DNA of 64,000 nt from NCBI RefSeq assembly GCF_027497495.1, contig NZ_CP114205.1, positions 3,720,001 to 3,784,000 on the forward strand. Reading direction: 5' to 3'. This document shows positions 37,291 to 46,011 of the stretch, in pieces (within the stretch, counting starts at the first letter, position 1; each line of letters begins with the position of its first letter). The notes beneath the pieces were generated by a model. It saw only the letters and a list, made by a program, of their open reading frames with translations, was not told where the DNA came from and searched no databases. Made by a program: the position numbers and the translations under genes. This DNA comes from Streptomyces tubercidicus (lineage in GTDB: Bacteria > Actinomycetota > Actinomycetes > Streptomycetales > Streptomycetaceae).

Positions 37291-38108
37291 TCAGGCATCG
37301 CTTCCGTCAGTGCGGGCATTCCCGGCGGTGTGGGCGGGCTGGCAGCTGGGGCACCACACCGTGCCGCGGCCCGCCAAACGTTTCCGGGACAGGGCCGTGC
37401 CGCAGCGCGGGCAGGCCGCCGCGGGGGCGTCGCGGCGCCCCGTGAGCCAGGAACTGCGCGGCGGTACGCGGCCCGCGCGTACCGCGGAACGCAGGGTGCG
37501 GCGCAGCGCGGTGTGCAGCCGGTTCTGCTCGTCGTCGGAGAGTGCGTCGGCCCGCCGGGCGGGGTGCAGCCGGGCGCGCCACAGGATCTCGTCGACGAGG
37601 AGATTGCCGAGACCGCCAGTGCCGACTGGTCCATGAGGAGCGACTTGAGGGTGCCGCGCCGACCGGCGAGCACCGCCGCGAACGCCGTGCGGGTCAGCTC
37701 CGCCGCATCCGGCCCCTGCTCGCGCAGCATCCGGTCCAGCCCGGCCTCGTCGACCAGCCACAGACCCTGGAGTTTGCGCTGGTCCCGGTAGCGGAGCTGC
37801 TGTCCACCGTCCACCGTGAACACCACCCGGTCATGGGCGTGGACCGGGTCGGAGGCGTTGGCGCACACCAGCTCCCCGGTCATCCCGAAGTGCAGCAGCA
37901 CGGTGGGGCCGTCGGTGCGCGCGAGCAGCCACTTGCCGCGCCGCTCCGGCTCGGCGAACCGGCGGCCCGTCAGCTCCCGGCGCAGCCGCCCGGCGCTCAC
38001 CCCGTGCAGGACGCCCGCGTCGTACACCTCGGTCCGCTGGATCCGTCTCCCCTGCGCACAGGAGGCCAGAATCGCGCGGAACGCCTCGACATCGGGCAGC
38101 TCGGGCAT
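37291..38108 (-). pseudogene. Fpg/Nei family DNA glycosylase with one-base frameshift
   Basis: Repair glycosylase/AP lyase split by a missing base near 37612-37618. The first frame starts MPELPDVEAF (catalytic Pro2-Glu3 intact) and runs to LMDQSALA; the next expected residues GLGNLLVDEILWRARLHP are in another frame, which continues to the C-terminal zinc finger CPRCGTAL...CPSC and stops at 37291. The rejoined protein would be ~272 aa, the family length. Without the shift the first frame reads nonsense to 37125. Either a recent mutation or a sequence error; everything else is well preserved. Confidence 0.8.
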
Positions 38109-38112
38109 GACG

Positions 38113-38880
38113 TCAACCGCCGCTCTCCGGGGGCGTGTTACCGGATTCGACGGGCGTCGTACCGGGCGCGAGGGCGCGCAGGCCCTGGAGGAGCAGCCCC
38201 AGCCCGAACTCGAACTGGGCGGTGAAATCCGTGCTGGTCAGCACCGGCAACGCGGCGGCGAGATGCGGGTATTGCCCCGGCGTCACCGCGGCGCGCAGCC
38301 GCTCCGGGTCGACCGGACCGGGCTCCGCACCCTGGCGGGCGGCCTGCTCCTCCAGGGTGTGGCCGAGGGTGAAGTGGGTGACCGTGAAGGCGGCCCGGCC
38401 CGCGTCCTCGGCGGCGAAGCCCGCCTCCCGCAGCACGCCGATGAGGGCGTCGGCGAAGCCGAGGGTGTGCCCGCCGACGGCATGCGTACCGGCGTAGACG
38501 CGGGCGCCGTCGCGGCGGGCGAGGAGCGCCGTACGCATCCGGCGGGCGAGTTCGGCCAGGCGCTCGCTCCAGTCCGGCGACCGGAGCGGCCGGTCGAGAC
38601 AGTCGGCCAGCAGCACCTCGGCCATCGCGGTCAGCAGCTCGTGCTTGGTGGCGAAGTAGCGGTAGAGGGCACCGGCCCGTACGTCCATGGCCTCGGCCAG
38701 CCGCCGCATGGTGAGCCCATCGAGCCCGACGTCGTCCAGCAGCGCCAGCGCCACCTCGACGGTACGCACCTGGTCGAGCTTCGGCGGCCGGCCCCGGCCG
38801 GTGGTGGCGGCGGACCGGGGGCCGGGAGGACTCGGAGGACCGGGACGGCTCGGAGGGCTGGGGGTTGACGCGGCGCTCAT
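38113..38880 (-). CDS. TetR/AcrR family regulator (TetR_C-type)
   Basis: 255-aa regulator with a Pro/Ser-rich head, helix-turn-helix (VEVALALLDDVGLDGLTMRRLAEAMDVRAGALYRYFATKHELL in two helices, ~40-85) and a C-terminal domain like tetracycline-repressor TetR_C (HTLGFADALIGVLREAGF; FEFGLGLLLQGL). A TATAAT box ends 7 bases before the ATG at 38880, so the mRNA may be leaderless. It is divergent from the FAD monooxygenase, with two operators between them. This pairing suggests that it represses the oxygenase until an aromatic or polyketide-like ligand binds. Confidence 0.88.
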   Translation of the reverse strand: MSAASTPSPPSRPGPPSPPGPRSAATTGRGRPPKLDQVRTVEVALALLDDVGLDGLTMRRLAEAMDVRAGALYRYFATKHELLTAMAEVLLADCLDRPLRSPDWSERLAELARRMRTALLARRDGARVYAGTHAVGGHTLGFADALIGVLREAGFAAEDAGRAAFTVTHFTLGHTLEEQAARQGAEPGPVDPERLRAAVTPGQYPHLAAALPVLTSTDFTAQFEFGLGLLLQGLRALAPGTTPVESGNTPPESGG

Positions 38881-38887
38881 GGCTCTC

Positions 38888-38923
38888 ATTATAGTGAACA
38901 GCGTTCACGTGAACATCGTTCAC
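38888..38923. promoter_or_regulatory. TetR promoter (-10) and double operator
   Basis: Minus-strand TATAAT (38888-38893) abuts two palindromes: GTGAAC-AGC-GTTCAC (38894-38908) and GTGAAC-ATC-GTTCAC (38909-38923), placed head to tail with 15-bp spacing. They cover the likely -35 region of the regulator and lie immediately before the monooxygenase leader, so one repressor array could shut both promoters. Confidence 0.8.
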
Positions 38924-38961
38924 TAAATAGCAGGCAGGACAGAGACGCGGGGAGACAGCTG

Positions 38962-40926
38962 ATGAAGAGCGCTTTCACGACCGAGGCCGCTATGGATTCC
39001 GACGTGGATACCGATGTGGATTCCGGCATGGATTCCGACGTGGATACCGATGTGGATTCCGGCATGGATACCGACGTGGATGCCGGCGTGGATGCCGGCG
39101 TGGATGCCGAGGTCGATGTGATCGTCGTCGGCGCGGGCCCCACCGGGCTGATGCTCGGGACCGAGCTGGCGCTGGGCGGCGTACGGGTGCAGATCCTTGA
39201 GCGGCGGACCGAGGCACAGCGGAACTCACGGGCGCTGACCCTGCATCCGCGCAGCGTCGAGCTGATGGACCAACGCGGGCTGGTGGAACGGTTCCTGGCG
39301 CGCGGACGCCCCGTACCGGGCTGGCACTACGCCAGGCTGGACACCTGGCTGGACTTCAGCGCGCTGGACACCCGGCACGGCTACACCCTGCTCCACGACC
39401 AGGCCCGCACCGAGCACCTGCTGACGGAGCGCGCCCGCGAGCTCGGCGTACCGGTCCGGCGCGGATACGAGGTGGTCGGGCTGCGCCAGGACACCGGCGG
39501 CGACGGCGGGGAAGACCGCGGCGGCGGGCGGGATGGCCGGGCCGCGGCGGGCGATGTGGAGGTGGACGTCCGCGGGCCCGGCGGCGGCCTGCGGACCGTA
39601 CGCGCACGGTATGTGGTCGGCTGCGACGGCGGCCGGAGCGCGGTACGGCGGGCCGCCGGCATCGCGTTCCCCGGCACCGACGAGACCCTGACCGGCGCAC
39701 TGGGGGACTTCGCGGTCGTCGACCCGGCGGCCCTCGACCGTGCGCGCGCCCATGGGGTGCTGATCGCGCCGGTGGAGGCGACGGAGGGCCCGGCGGAGGG
39801 CCCTGCGGACGGCCCGGCGGACGGACCAGCGGAGGGCCCTGCGGACGGCCCTGCGGACGGAAGGGCTGACGGCCCGGCGGAGGGCCCTGCGGTCGGAAGG
39901 GCTGACGGCCCGGCGGGCGCCCCCGCGCATGCCCGGACAGACGACCTGGCGGGGGGCCTGACCGACGGCCGCTCGGGCGGCCTCACCCGGATCGTCCTCA
40001 TCGACCCGCGGCGGATGCGCACACCGGCCGCCGAGCCGCTGACGCTGGAGGAGTTCCGGACCTCCCTGACGGAGATCTGCGGAACCGACTGCGGGGTGGC
40101 GCAGCCCCGTTGGCTGTCGCGGTTCGGCAACGCCACCCGCCTCGCCGCCAGTTACCGCGCCGGACGCGTCCTGCTGGCCGGTGACGCCGCCCATATCCAC
40201 TTCCCGGCGGCCGGGCAGGGCCTCAACACCGGCCTCCAGGACGCGATGAACCTGGGCTGGAAGCTCGCCGCCGAGATCAACGGCTGGGCACCGCCCGGAC
40301 TGCTGGACAGCTACCACACCGAGCGCCATCCGGTCGGCCGGGCGGTCACCGAGAACACCGAGGTCCAGACGCTGCTGATGGAGCTGACCCTGCTCCCCCC
40401 GTATCAGCGCCCGGCCGCCGCGCTGCGCACACTGATGACGGAACTCCTGGGCATCGAGGAGGTCAACCGCCTCCTGGCCGACCGGATTTCCGCGATCGAC
40501 ACGGCCTATCCGCCCACCACGGCCGAGGCCGACACCGAGACCGAGACCGAGACCGACACCGGCCCCACCCCCGTCCCCGACCACGACCCGCTGACGGGCC
40601 GCCGGATGCCCGATATCGCCCTGACCGCCGCCGGTTCGGAAGCCGTCCGCGTCTACGAACTCCTCCCGCCCGGCAGGTTCGTCCTGCTGGACCTCGCGGG
40701 CGACGAGCGGCTGCGGCAGACCGTCACCGAGGGCTGGGGCTCCCGGGTGACCGCCCACACCGTCACCCACCACGAGCAACGCACCGACCTCGACGGGGTA
40801 CGGGAGATCCTCATCCGCCCCGACGGCCATATCGCCTGGGCCACCCGCACACCGGCACTGCCGGACCGCCGCATCGAGCGCCACCACGCCCTGACCGCCT
40901 GGGCCGGCGCGCCCGCACGGGGGTGA
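38962..40926 (+). CDS. FAD-dependent aromatic/drug monooxygenase
   Basis: 654-aa flavoprotein hydroxylase of the PheA/TfdB/Rox class. FAD-binding GxGxxG near residue 55 (VIVVGAGPTGLMLGTELALGG), the CDGGRSAVRR (DG) motif near 216, and GDAAHIHFPAAGQGLNTGLQDA near 410 are intact; a C-terminal thioredoxin-like domain follows. It has two odd insertions: a 45-residue N-terminal Asp/Val repeat (DSDVDTDVDSGM) from a duplicated 36-bp unit, and a ~60-residue Gly/Pro/Ala repeat (EGPADGPADGPA) within the substrate domain. GGGGAGACAGCTG precedes the ATG. Related enzymes hydroxylate aromatic polyketides or inactivate rifamycins; the substrate is unknown here. Confidence 0.88.
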   Translation: MKSAFTTEAAMDSDVDTDVDSGMDSDVDTDVDSGMDTDVDAGVDAGVDAEVDVIVVGAGPTGLMLGTELALGGVRVQILERRTEAQRNSRALTLHPRSVELMDQRGLVERFLARGRPVPGWHYARLDTWLDFSALDTRHGYTLLHDQARTEHLLTERARELGVPVRRGYEVVGLRQDTGGDGGEDRGGGRDGRAAAGDVEVDVRGPGGGLRTVRARYVVGCDGGRSAVRRAAGIAFPGTDETLTGALGDFAVVDPAALDRARAHGVLIAPVEATEGPAEGPADGPADGPAEGPADGPADGRADGPAEGPAVGRADGPAGAPAHARTDDLAGGLTDGRSGGLTRIVLIDPRRMRTPAAEPLTLEEFRTSLTEICGTDCGVAQPRWLSRFGNATRLAASYRAGRVLLAGDAAHIHFPAAGQGLNTGLQDAMNLGWKLAAEINGWAPPGLLDSYHTERHPVGRAVTENTEVQTLLMELTLLPPYQRPAAALRTLMTELLGIEEVNRLLADRISAIDTAYPPTTAEADTETETETDTGPTPVPDHDPLTGRRMPDIALTAAGSEAVRVYELLPPGRFVLLDLAGDERLRQTVTEGWGSRVTAHTVTHHEQRTDLDGVREILIRPDGHIAWATRTPALPDRRIERHHALTAWAGAPARG

Positions 40927-40944
40927 CCGAGGGGAGCGGCGACC

Positions 40945-41580
<636 letters not shown>

Positions 41581-42027
41581 GGCAACCACGTGCACGCGCA
41601 GGCCGTCCGCACCCACGGCACCCTCACCAGCGCGACCGGCACCGGCCGGGTCGGCTTCATCGACGCGGAGGACATCGCCGCCGTCGCCGCCCACGCCCTC
41701 GCCGACTCCCCGCTCCCCGGCCACGACCTGGTGCTCACCGGCCCCGAGGCCCTCACCTACGACGACATCGCCACCACCCTCACCGAACTCACCGGCCGCC
41801 CCGTCCGCCACCACCCCGTCACCCGCGACCAACTCCGCGACCATCTCGCCACCGCCATGCCCACCGAGTTCGCCACCCTGCTGGCCAACCTGGACCACGA
41901 CCTCGCCCACGGCGCCGGCTCCCACCTCACCGACACCGTGGAACGCGTCACCGGCCACCCACCCCTCAACTTCCGCACGCACGCGGAACGTTGGTACCGC
42001 GACAACCGGCCGCGACGGGGGGCGTGA
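41581..42027 (+). pseudogene. NAD(P)H-binding (NmrA/SDR-like) oxidoreductase, 5' half deleted
   Basis: C-terminal ~145 residues of an atypical short-chain dehydrogenase / NmrA-type protein: ATGTGRVGFIDAEDIAAVAAHAL, LTGPEALTYDDIATTLTELTGRPV and a final TGHPPLNFRTHAERW. The N-terminal Rossmann half (GATGxxG) is absent; the preceding bases belong to the truncated TetR gene on the other strand. So both divergent genes lost their heads in one deletion at about 41580. Confidence 0.7.
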
Positions 42028-42074
42028 GCACCTGTTCCCGCCGCGCTCCGGCCCGCCCCTCACCGCCACCCTCC

Positions 42075-42734
42075 TCACCCCGGCTGTAACGCCGCGGCGA
42101 ACTGCGGAAGAGCGACCAGCAGCAACGCCGTTCCCATCTCGATCCAGCGGTATTTGGAGCGGATGATCTCGCTGGTCCTCCGGACGGAGGCCAGCAGCGG
42201 TCCGGTGGGATCGTGCGCGAGACGTGCGAAGGCGTGGCTCAGGACGTCGCCGTCCTCCCCCCGCCCGATGTGCTCGAAGTAGCCGGGGGCGGCCACACCG
42301 CGCTCTCTTCCCCTGCGCCGCCGCGGTGCGATGGCGGAGACGAAGCAGACGATGGCCAGCAGCGCGGTGACGACCGCGCCCCACCACAGGACATCCGCCT
42401 TCCAGGAAGCGGCCGCCTGACCGGACGCGGAGCCGCGCGTCACCGTGATGAAGGCGCCGAGCACCGCCCCCATGAAGCCCAGCAACACCGCCGCCTTGGT
42501 GTCCGCCCGCGCGATCTCCACACCGTTGGCGGCCAGGAAGCGCTCCATCGCCGCCAGCCTCTCCGGGTGCGGCGCCTCCGGAGAGGCGCCGGCTCCGCGG
42601 CGGTCTCGCAGGGTCCGGTGCAGCCGCCGGTGGGCGTACGGAGACGGGCGCCGCCGGGCCATGGCGGCCCCGGGCCGGGAACCCCGCTGAGCCACCGGGC
42701 GCGCCGGAGCCCACTGGACGGCCGGGCGCCTCAC
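42075..42734 (-). CDS. PycTM-like membrane effector (Pycsar effector family)
   Basis: 219-aa membrane protein. After an Arg/Pro-rich head comes the segment FLAANGVEIARADTKAAVLLGF running into helix 1 (MGAVLGAFITV), helix 2 (LWWGAVVTALLAIVCFVSAIA) and helix 3 near the C terminus (MGTALLLVALPQFAAAL). The R-A-D-x-K-A pattern before the first helix and YFEHIGR in the middle match, from memory, the PycTM/DUF5706 family that disrupts the membrane when cCMP/cUMP appears. GTG at 42734 follows AAGGAG and overlaps the previous stop. Last gene of the cyclase operon. Confidence 0.72.
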   Translation of the reverse strand: MRRPAVQWAPARPVAQRGSRPGAAMARRRPSPYAHRRLHRTLRDRRGAGASPEAPHPERLAAMERFLAANGVEIARADTKAAVLLGFMGAVLGAFITVTRGSASGQAAASWKADVLWWGAVVTALLAIVCFVSAIAPRRRRGRERGVAAPGYFEHIGRGEDGDVLSHAFARLAHDPTGPLLASVRRTSEIIRSKYRWIEMGTALLLVALPQFAAALQPG

Positions 42735-43708
42735 ACCGACCACTCCTTCGCCGTCCCGCGCGGCCAGCCGTTCGCCGCCGGGCGCCCGGGACCCTTGCCC
42801 CCCGGTGACTCCTGCGGCGCGGGCTGCGCGGGCACCGGGCGCCCCAGCCGCAGGAGGCGGTCACGCAGCAGTTCGGAGAGTTCCTGTTGCTCCTCATCCG
42901 TCAACTTGCCGAGGAGACCGGCTACTTGGTCCTGCCAGTTGGTCTCCTCCTTGAGCAGACTCCGGTGGTTCACCGCCCAGTCCAGCACCTGGCTGACCTG
43001 GTCGGGGTGCCGGTGCAGCCAGAGCGCGGCAAGCGCCACCGGCCCGTTGCGCACGGCGTCGGTGCAGAAGGCGTACTCCTCGCGGCGAGGGGTGGTCCAG
43101 GAGTACGGCAGGCCGATCCCGCCCGGCTGTCCCAGCCGCAGCTCGCCTTCCGATTCCTGTCCGCAGATATCCGTCACGCGATAGGTGAGGCCGAAGCCGG
43201 CCAGCTCCTGCGGCACGGCCAGCTCCTGCATGATCTCAGGGGCGCCGATGCTCTGCCCGTCGGCCGCGTAGGCGTCCTCCAGGTGCCGCAGCCGCCGGTC
43301 GAGGTCCTTGCGCACCGCGTCCCAGCCGTACGAGGTCCGCGAGCGCACCACCTCCACCGGGTCGTGCACCCACCACAGCACCCGGACGTCCACCGACTCC
43401 GTTCCGTACGCGGTGGGCAGCCCGACGCTCCGGGTCCCGGACTGCTCATGGAGCTGGACATGGAAGGCGCTGTCATAGCCCCCCAGCAGCTTGGGCGCGG
43501 ACGACGCCAGCGCGGCCACCTCCGGCGCGCCAATCTCCCCGTGCGGCGCCCCGTAGCGGTTACGGGACCCCAGCACCCGGTAGGCACCGCTGTGGTCCCT
43601 CAGCACCAGGGCCCGGTCCAGTCGGCCGGACCAGCGGTGCCGGAGGATCTCCCGCCACGGGGCGTGCGCGGCAAGGGTGTAGACGGGCTGGCTGGTGTCG
43701 GTGGTCAT
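42731..43708 (-). CDS. Unknown protein of the cyclase operon (possibly SPFH/Band7-like)
   Basis: 325-aa soluble protein with no membrane segment. The middle (VDVRVLWWVHDPVEVVRSRTSYGWDAVRKDLDRRL over two blocks, ~105-145) recalls the V-x-W-x-V-x-D-P pattern of Band7/SPFH domains, but this is a weak resemblance. The C-terminal ~90 residues are helical and charged (LTDEEQQELSELLRDRLLRLG). Coupled on both sides: its ATG overlaps the NTPase stop (ATGA) and its stop overlaps the PycTM-like start. Tight coupling suggests it acts with those proteins. Confidence 0.75.
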   Translation of the reverse strand: MTTDTSQPVYTLAAHAPWREILRHRWSGRLDRALVLRDHSGAYRVLGSRNRYGAPHGEIGAPEVAALASSAPKLLGGYDSAFHVQLHEQSGTRSVGLPTAYGTESVDVRVLWWVHDPVEVVRSRTSYGWDAVRKDLDRRLRHLEDAYAADGQSIGAPEIMQELAVPQELAGFGLTYRVTDICGQESEGELRLGQPGGIGLPYSWTTPRREEYAFCTDAVRNGPVALAALWLHRHPDQVSQVLDWAVNHRSLLKEETNWQDQVAGLLGKLTDEEQQELSELLRDRLLRLGRPVPAQPAPQESPGGKGPGRPAANGWPRGTAKEWSV

Positions 43709-46011
43709 GACGTACTCCCGTTCAGGTGCGTGCTGCCGTTCGCCGGGTGCCGGGGCGGCTCACCGTGCCGCCAGGTGTTCAGTGCGTCGCGCACGATGGA
43801 CAGTCCGGCGAGGTCGGGGTCATCGGCCCGGTCGATGGTGACGAAGAGGCGGAACACCCCGTGTCGGACGTCCGCGGCGAGCGCGGTGAGCAGGGTCTCC
43901 ACGGCCGTCCGCGGCAGGTCACCCCAGGTGGCCATCCGGCACCACCAGAGCACCGCGTTGCAGGTCGCCGCGAACAGCTCCTCGTCGTTGAGTGTCCGGT
44001 GGACGAGGTCAATGATCTGCGGCGCGTATTCGCCGTCGTCGACCAGCTGTTCCTGACACCACGAGGTGTTCTGGAGCAGCCGGGGAAACGTCCGGAGCGC
44101 GACATCGCCCAACGTGCCCTCGCGGTCCGCCCATTCGGCCAGATGCCGGAAGACCGTGGCCTGGCTGCCGGAGGCGAACAGATCACGCAGGGCGTCGCGG
44201 ACCGCCCGGTCCACGGTGCGCTCATGCTCGTCACTCAGGCCGCGGGGCACATTCCGCAACAGCCGCATGGCCAGCTCGGGGCGGGCGGCGCCGAAGTCCG
44301 CGCCGCAGGTGTAGGCGACGGTGGAGCGCACCTGCCAGCTCTGCTGCGCGCTCCACAGGCTGAGGCGGTATTTGACCTCGCGGGCCAGGACGGGATCCTC
44401 GGCCGCCATGCCCAGCGCGTACGCGGCGATGGTGCGGCTGGTCCTGCGGTTCGACTCGGCGAGGGTGCGGATGTGCTGGAGGGCCCGGCGGCCCCCGCCC
44501 CAGCCGGCCGCCCGGCCCATCACCCGGCCCACCGGTTCGGTCAGCTCCTGCTCGTTCCTGAGGTCCGCCATCCACTCGGTCAGCAGACCGGAGAGGTGTC
44601 CGTACTCCCGCCAGACGTGCCGCAGCACGGCCTCCGCCTGCCGGTGGCGGGTGAAGCGCACGGCCTCCACGGCATAGGTGTAGCCGGGGTTCGAGTGGAT
44701 CTCGCTGGCGGAACGCTCTGCCCGTACGCTCCGCAGGAGTTCGTCCAGCGACCGCCGGAAGACGAACTGCGGATTGGGCCGCGGCGTCCGCTCCCGTTCG
44801 CGCCGCCCGTCCTCGCCGGAGTCGTCGGCGCCCTCCGGCAGTACGGAGCTGAGCCGGCCGTCCGCCAGCGCGAGGAGCCGCTCCGCCTCCTCCCGAACGA
44901 TCCGGTGGTCCAGGCCCTCGAACACGCAGGTCGCGAGGAGGAAGGCGAGTCCGTCGGCGTCGTCCCGCAGCTGCGCGAGCAGATCCGGCACCTCGCCCTC
45001 CGCGAGGAAGCTCAGCCGTTTCTGGAGGTCGGCGAGGTCCGGTCCGCCGTCCTCCGCCGCGGCCACCGCGGCGACCAGCTCGGCCACCTGGGCCGGCACC
45101 AGCTCCGGGGCGAGCAACTCGTCCAGCAGACCGGGCTCCAGGGCTGCCAGCCGCCGGGCGCGCTCCGACGGGTCCGGCACCGCGTGCTTGAAGCGGGCGT
45201 CGAACACCGCCCGCGCGGGCGGTGGCGCACACCGGACGGGAGTGACATGCAGGTCGCGCGACAGCCGCCGGACCAGCTCCGGGGCGTCCGGCAGCACCAC
45301 CACCATGCGGGCATCGGCGGTGCTCAGCAGGCTCTGGAGATGGCGGACCATCCCCGGCTTCAGGGGGTAGTCGGGCAGCAGCCCGTCCACCAGATAGCCG
45401 CGGGTGTCGCGGTGACCGGGGCGCCAGGAGGCCAGATTCATATCGCCGTCAACGGCCCGCAGGCTCATGCTGCCGCCGCTGTGCCGGCTCAGCAGATTGA
45501 GCGCCGCGGTGCGGCGGCCGGTGCCGGGCTCGCCGGTGAGGAACAGCAGCCGGCTGTCGAGTTCGGCCAGCGCCTCGGGGAACCAGTCGGGCTCCGCGAA
45601 CCCCGCCTGCGCGTCCAGGATCTCGATCGCGGAGATGGGCCCCTCGTGCGCCTCGACCCGCCGACCGCCGGTTCCGGTTCCGGTGGCAGCGCCGCCGTTC
45701 TCCACTCGCTGCCCGCCGTGCACGGAACCGTTGTTGATGTTGGCGCCGGGGGCGAAGATCACCGAGTGCGGCTGACCGCCGAACGGCCGACCGGCAAACG
45801 GCGGACCGGCGAACTCCCCGCCGTGGAGCGCGAACTCCGCCGCCGCCGCATCGAACTCCGCTGCCGTTTCGTCGAAGTCCCCGTCGTCCGGGTCCGCGAA
45901 GCCGATGTCGCCCTCGGGCGGCTCCCCGCCCGCTGCCGGTGCTTCCGGCTCCTCGCGCGTCGTTCCGTCCGTCCCCCGCGGGAGAGCCGGACGCGCGTCC
46001 TCGGCGCTCAT
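43705..46011 (-). CDS. NTPase-like protein with degenerate P-loop, cyclase partner
   Basis: 768-aa protein. An acidic disordered head (1-85); a NINNGSVHGGQRV motif (91-103) shared with the upstream cyclase tail; then a P-loop-like fold: LLFLTGEPGTGRRT (160-168) with Arg where Lys is expected, a Walker B-like ARMVVVLPDAPEL, and a helical region to ~400. The C-terminal half is an all-helical repeat-like array (VRSTVAYTCGADFGAARPELAMRLL; WADREGTLGDVALRTFPRLL) resembling TPR/HEAT scaffolds. The layout recalls STAND-type sensors, though nucleotide hydrolysis is doubtful. The ATG at 46011 overlaps the cyclase stop (ATGA). Confidence 0.8.
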   Translation of the reverse strand: MSAEDARPALPRGTDGTTREEPEAPAAGGEPPEGDIGFADPDDGDFDETAAEFDAAAAEFALHGGEFAGPPFAGRPFGGQPHSVIFAPGANINNGSVHGGQRVENGGAATGTGTGGRRVEAHEGPISAIEILDAQAGFAEPDWFPEALAELDSRLLFLTGEPGTGRRTAALNLLSRHSGGSMSLRAVDGDMNLASWRPGHRDTRGYLVDGLLPDYPLKPGMVRHLQSLLSTADARMVVVLPDAPELVRRLSRDLHVTPVRCAPPPARAVFDARFKHAVPDPSERARRLAALEPGLLDELLAPELVPAQVAELVAAVAAAEDGGPDLADLQKRLSFLAEGEVPDLLAQLRDDADGLAFLLATCVFEGLDHRIVREEAERLLALADGRLSSVLPEGADDSGEDGRRERERTPRPNPQFVFRRSLDELLRSVRAERSASEIHSNPGYTYAVEAVRFTRHRQAEAVLRHVWREYGHLSGLLTEWMADLRNEQELTEPVGRVMGRAAGWGGGRRALQHIRTLAESNRRTSRTIAAYALGMAAEDPVLAREVKYRLSLWSAQQSWQVRSTVAYTCGADFGAARPELAMRLLRNVPRGLSDEHERTVDRAVRDALRDLFASGSQATVFRHLAEWADREGTLGDVALRTFPRLLQNTSWCQEQLVDDGEYAPQIIDLVHRTLNDEELFAATCNAVLWWCRMATWGDLPRTAVETLLTALAADVRHGVFRLFVTIDRADDPDLAGLSIVRDALNTWRHGEPPRHPANGSTHLNGSTS

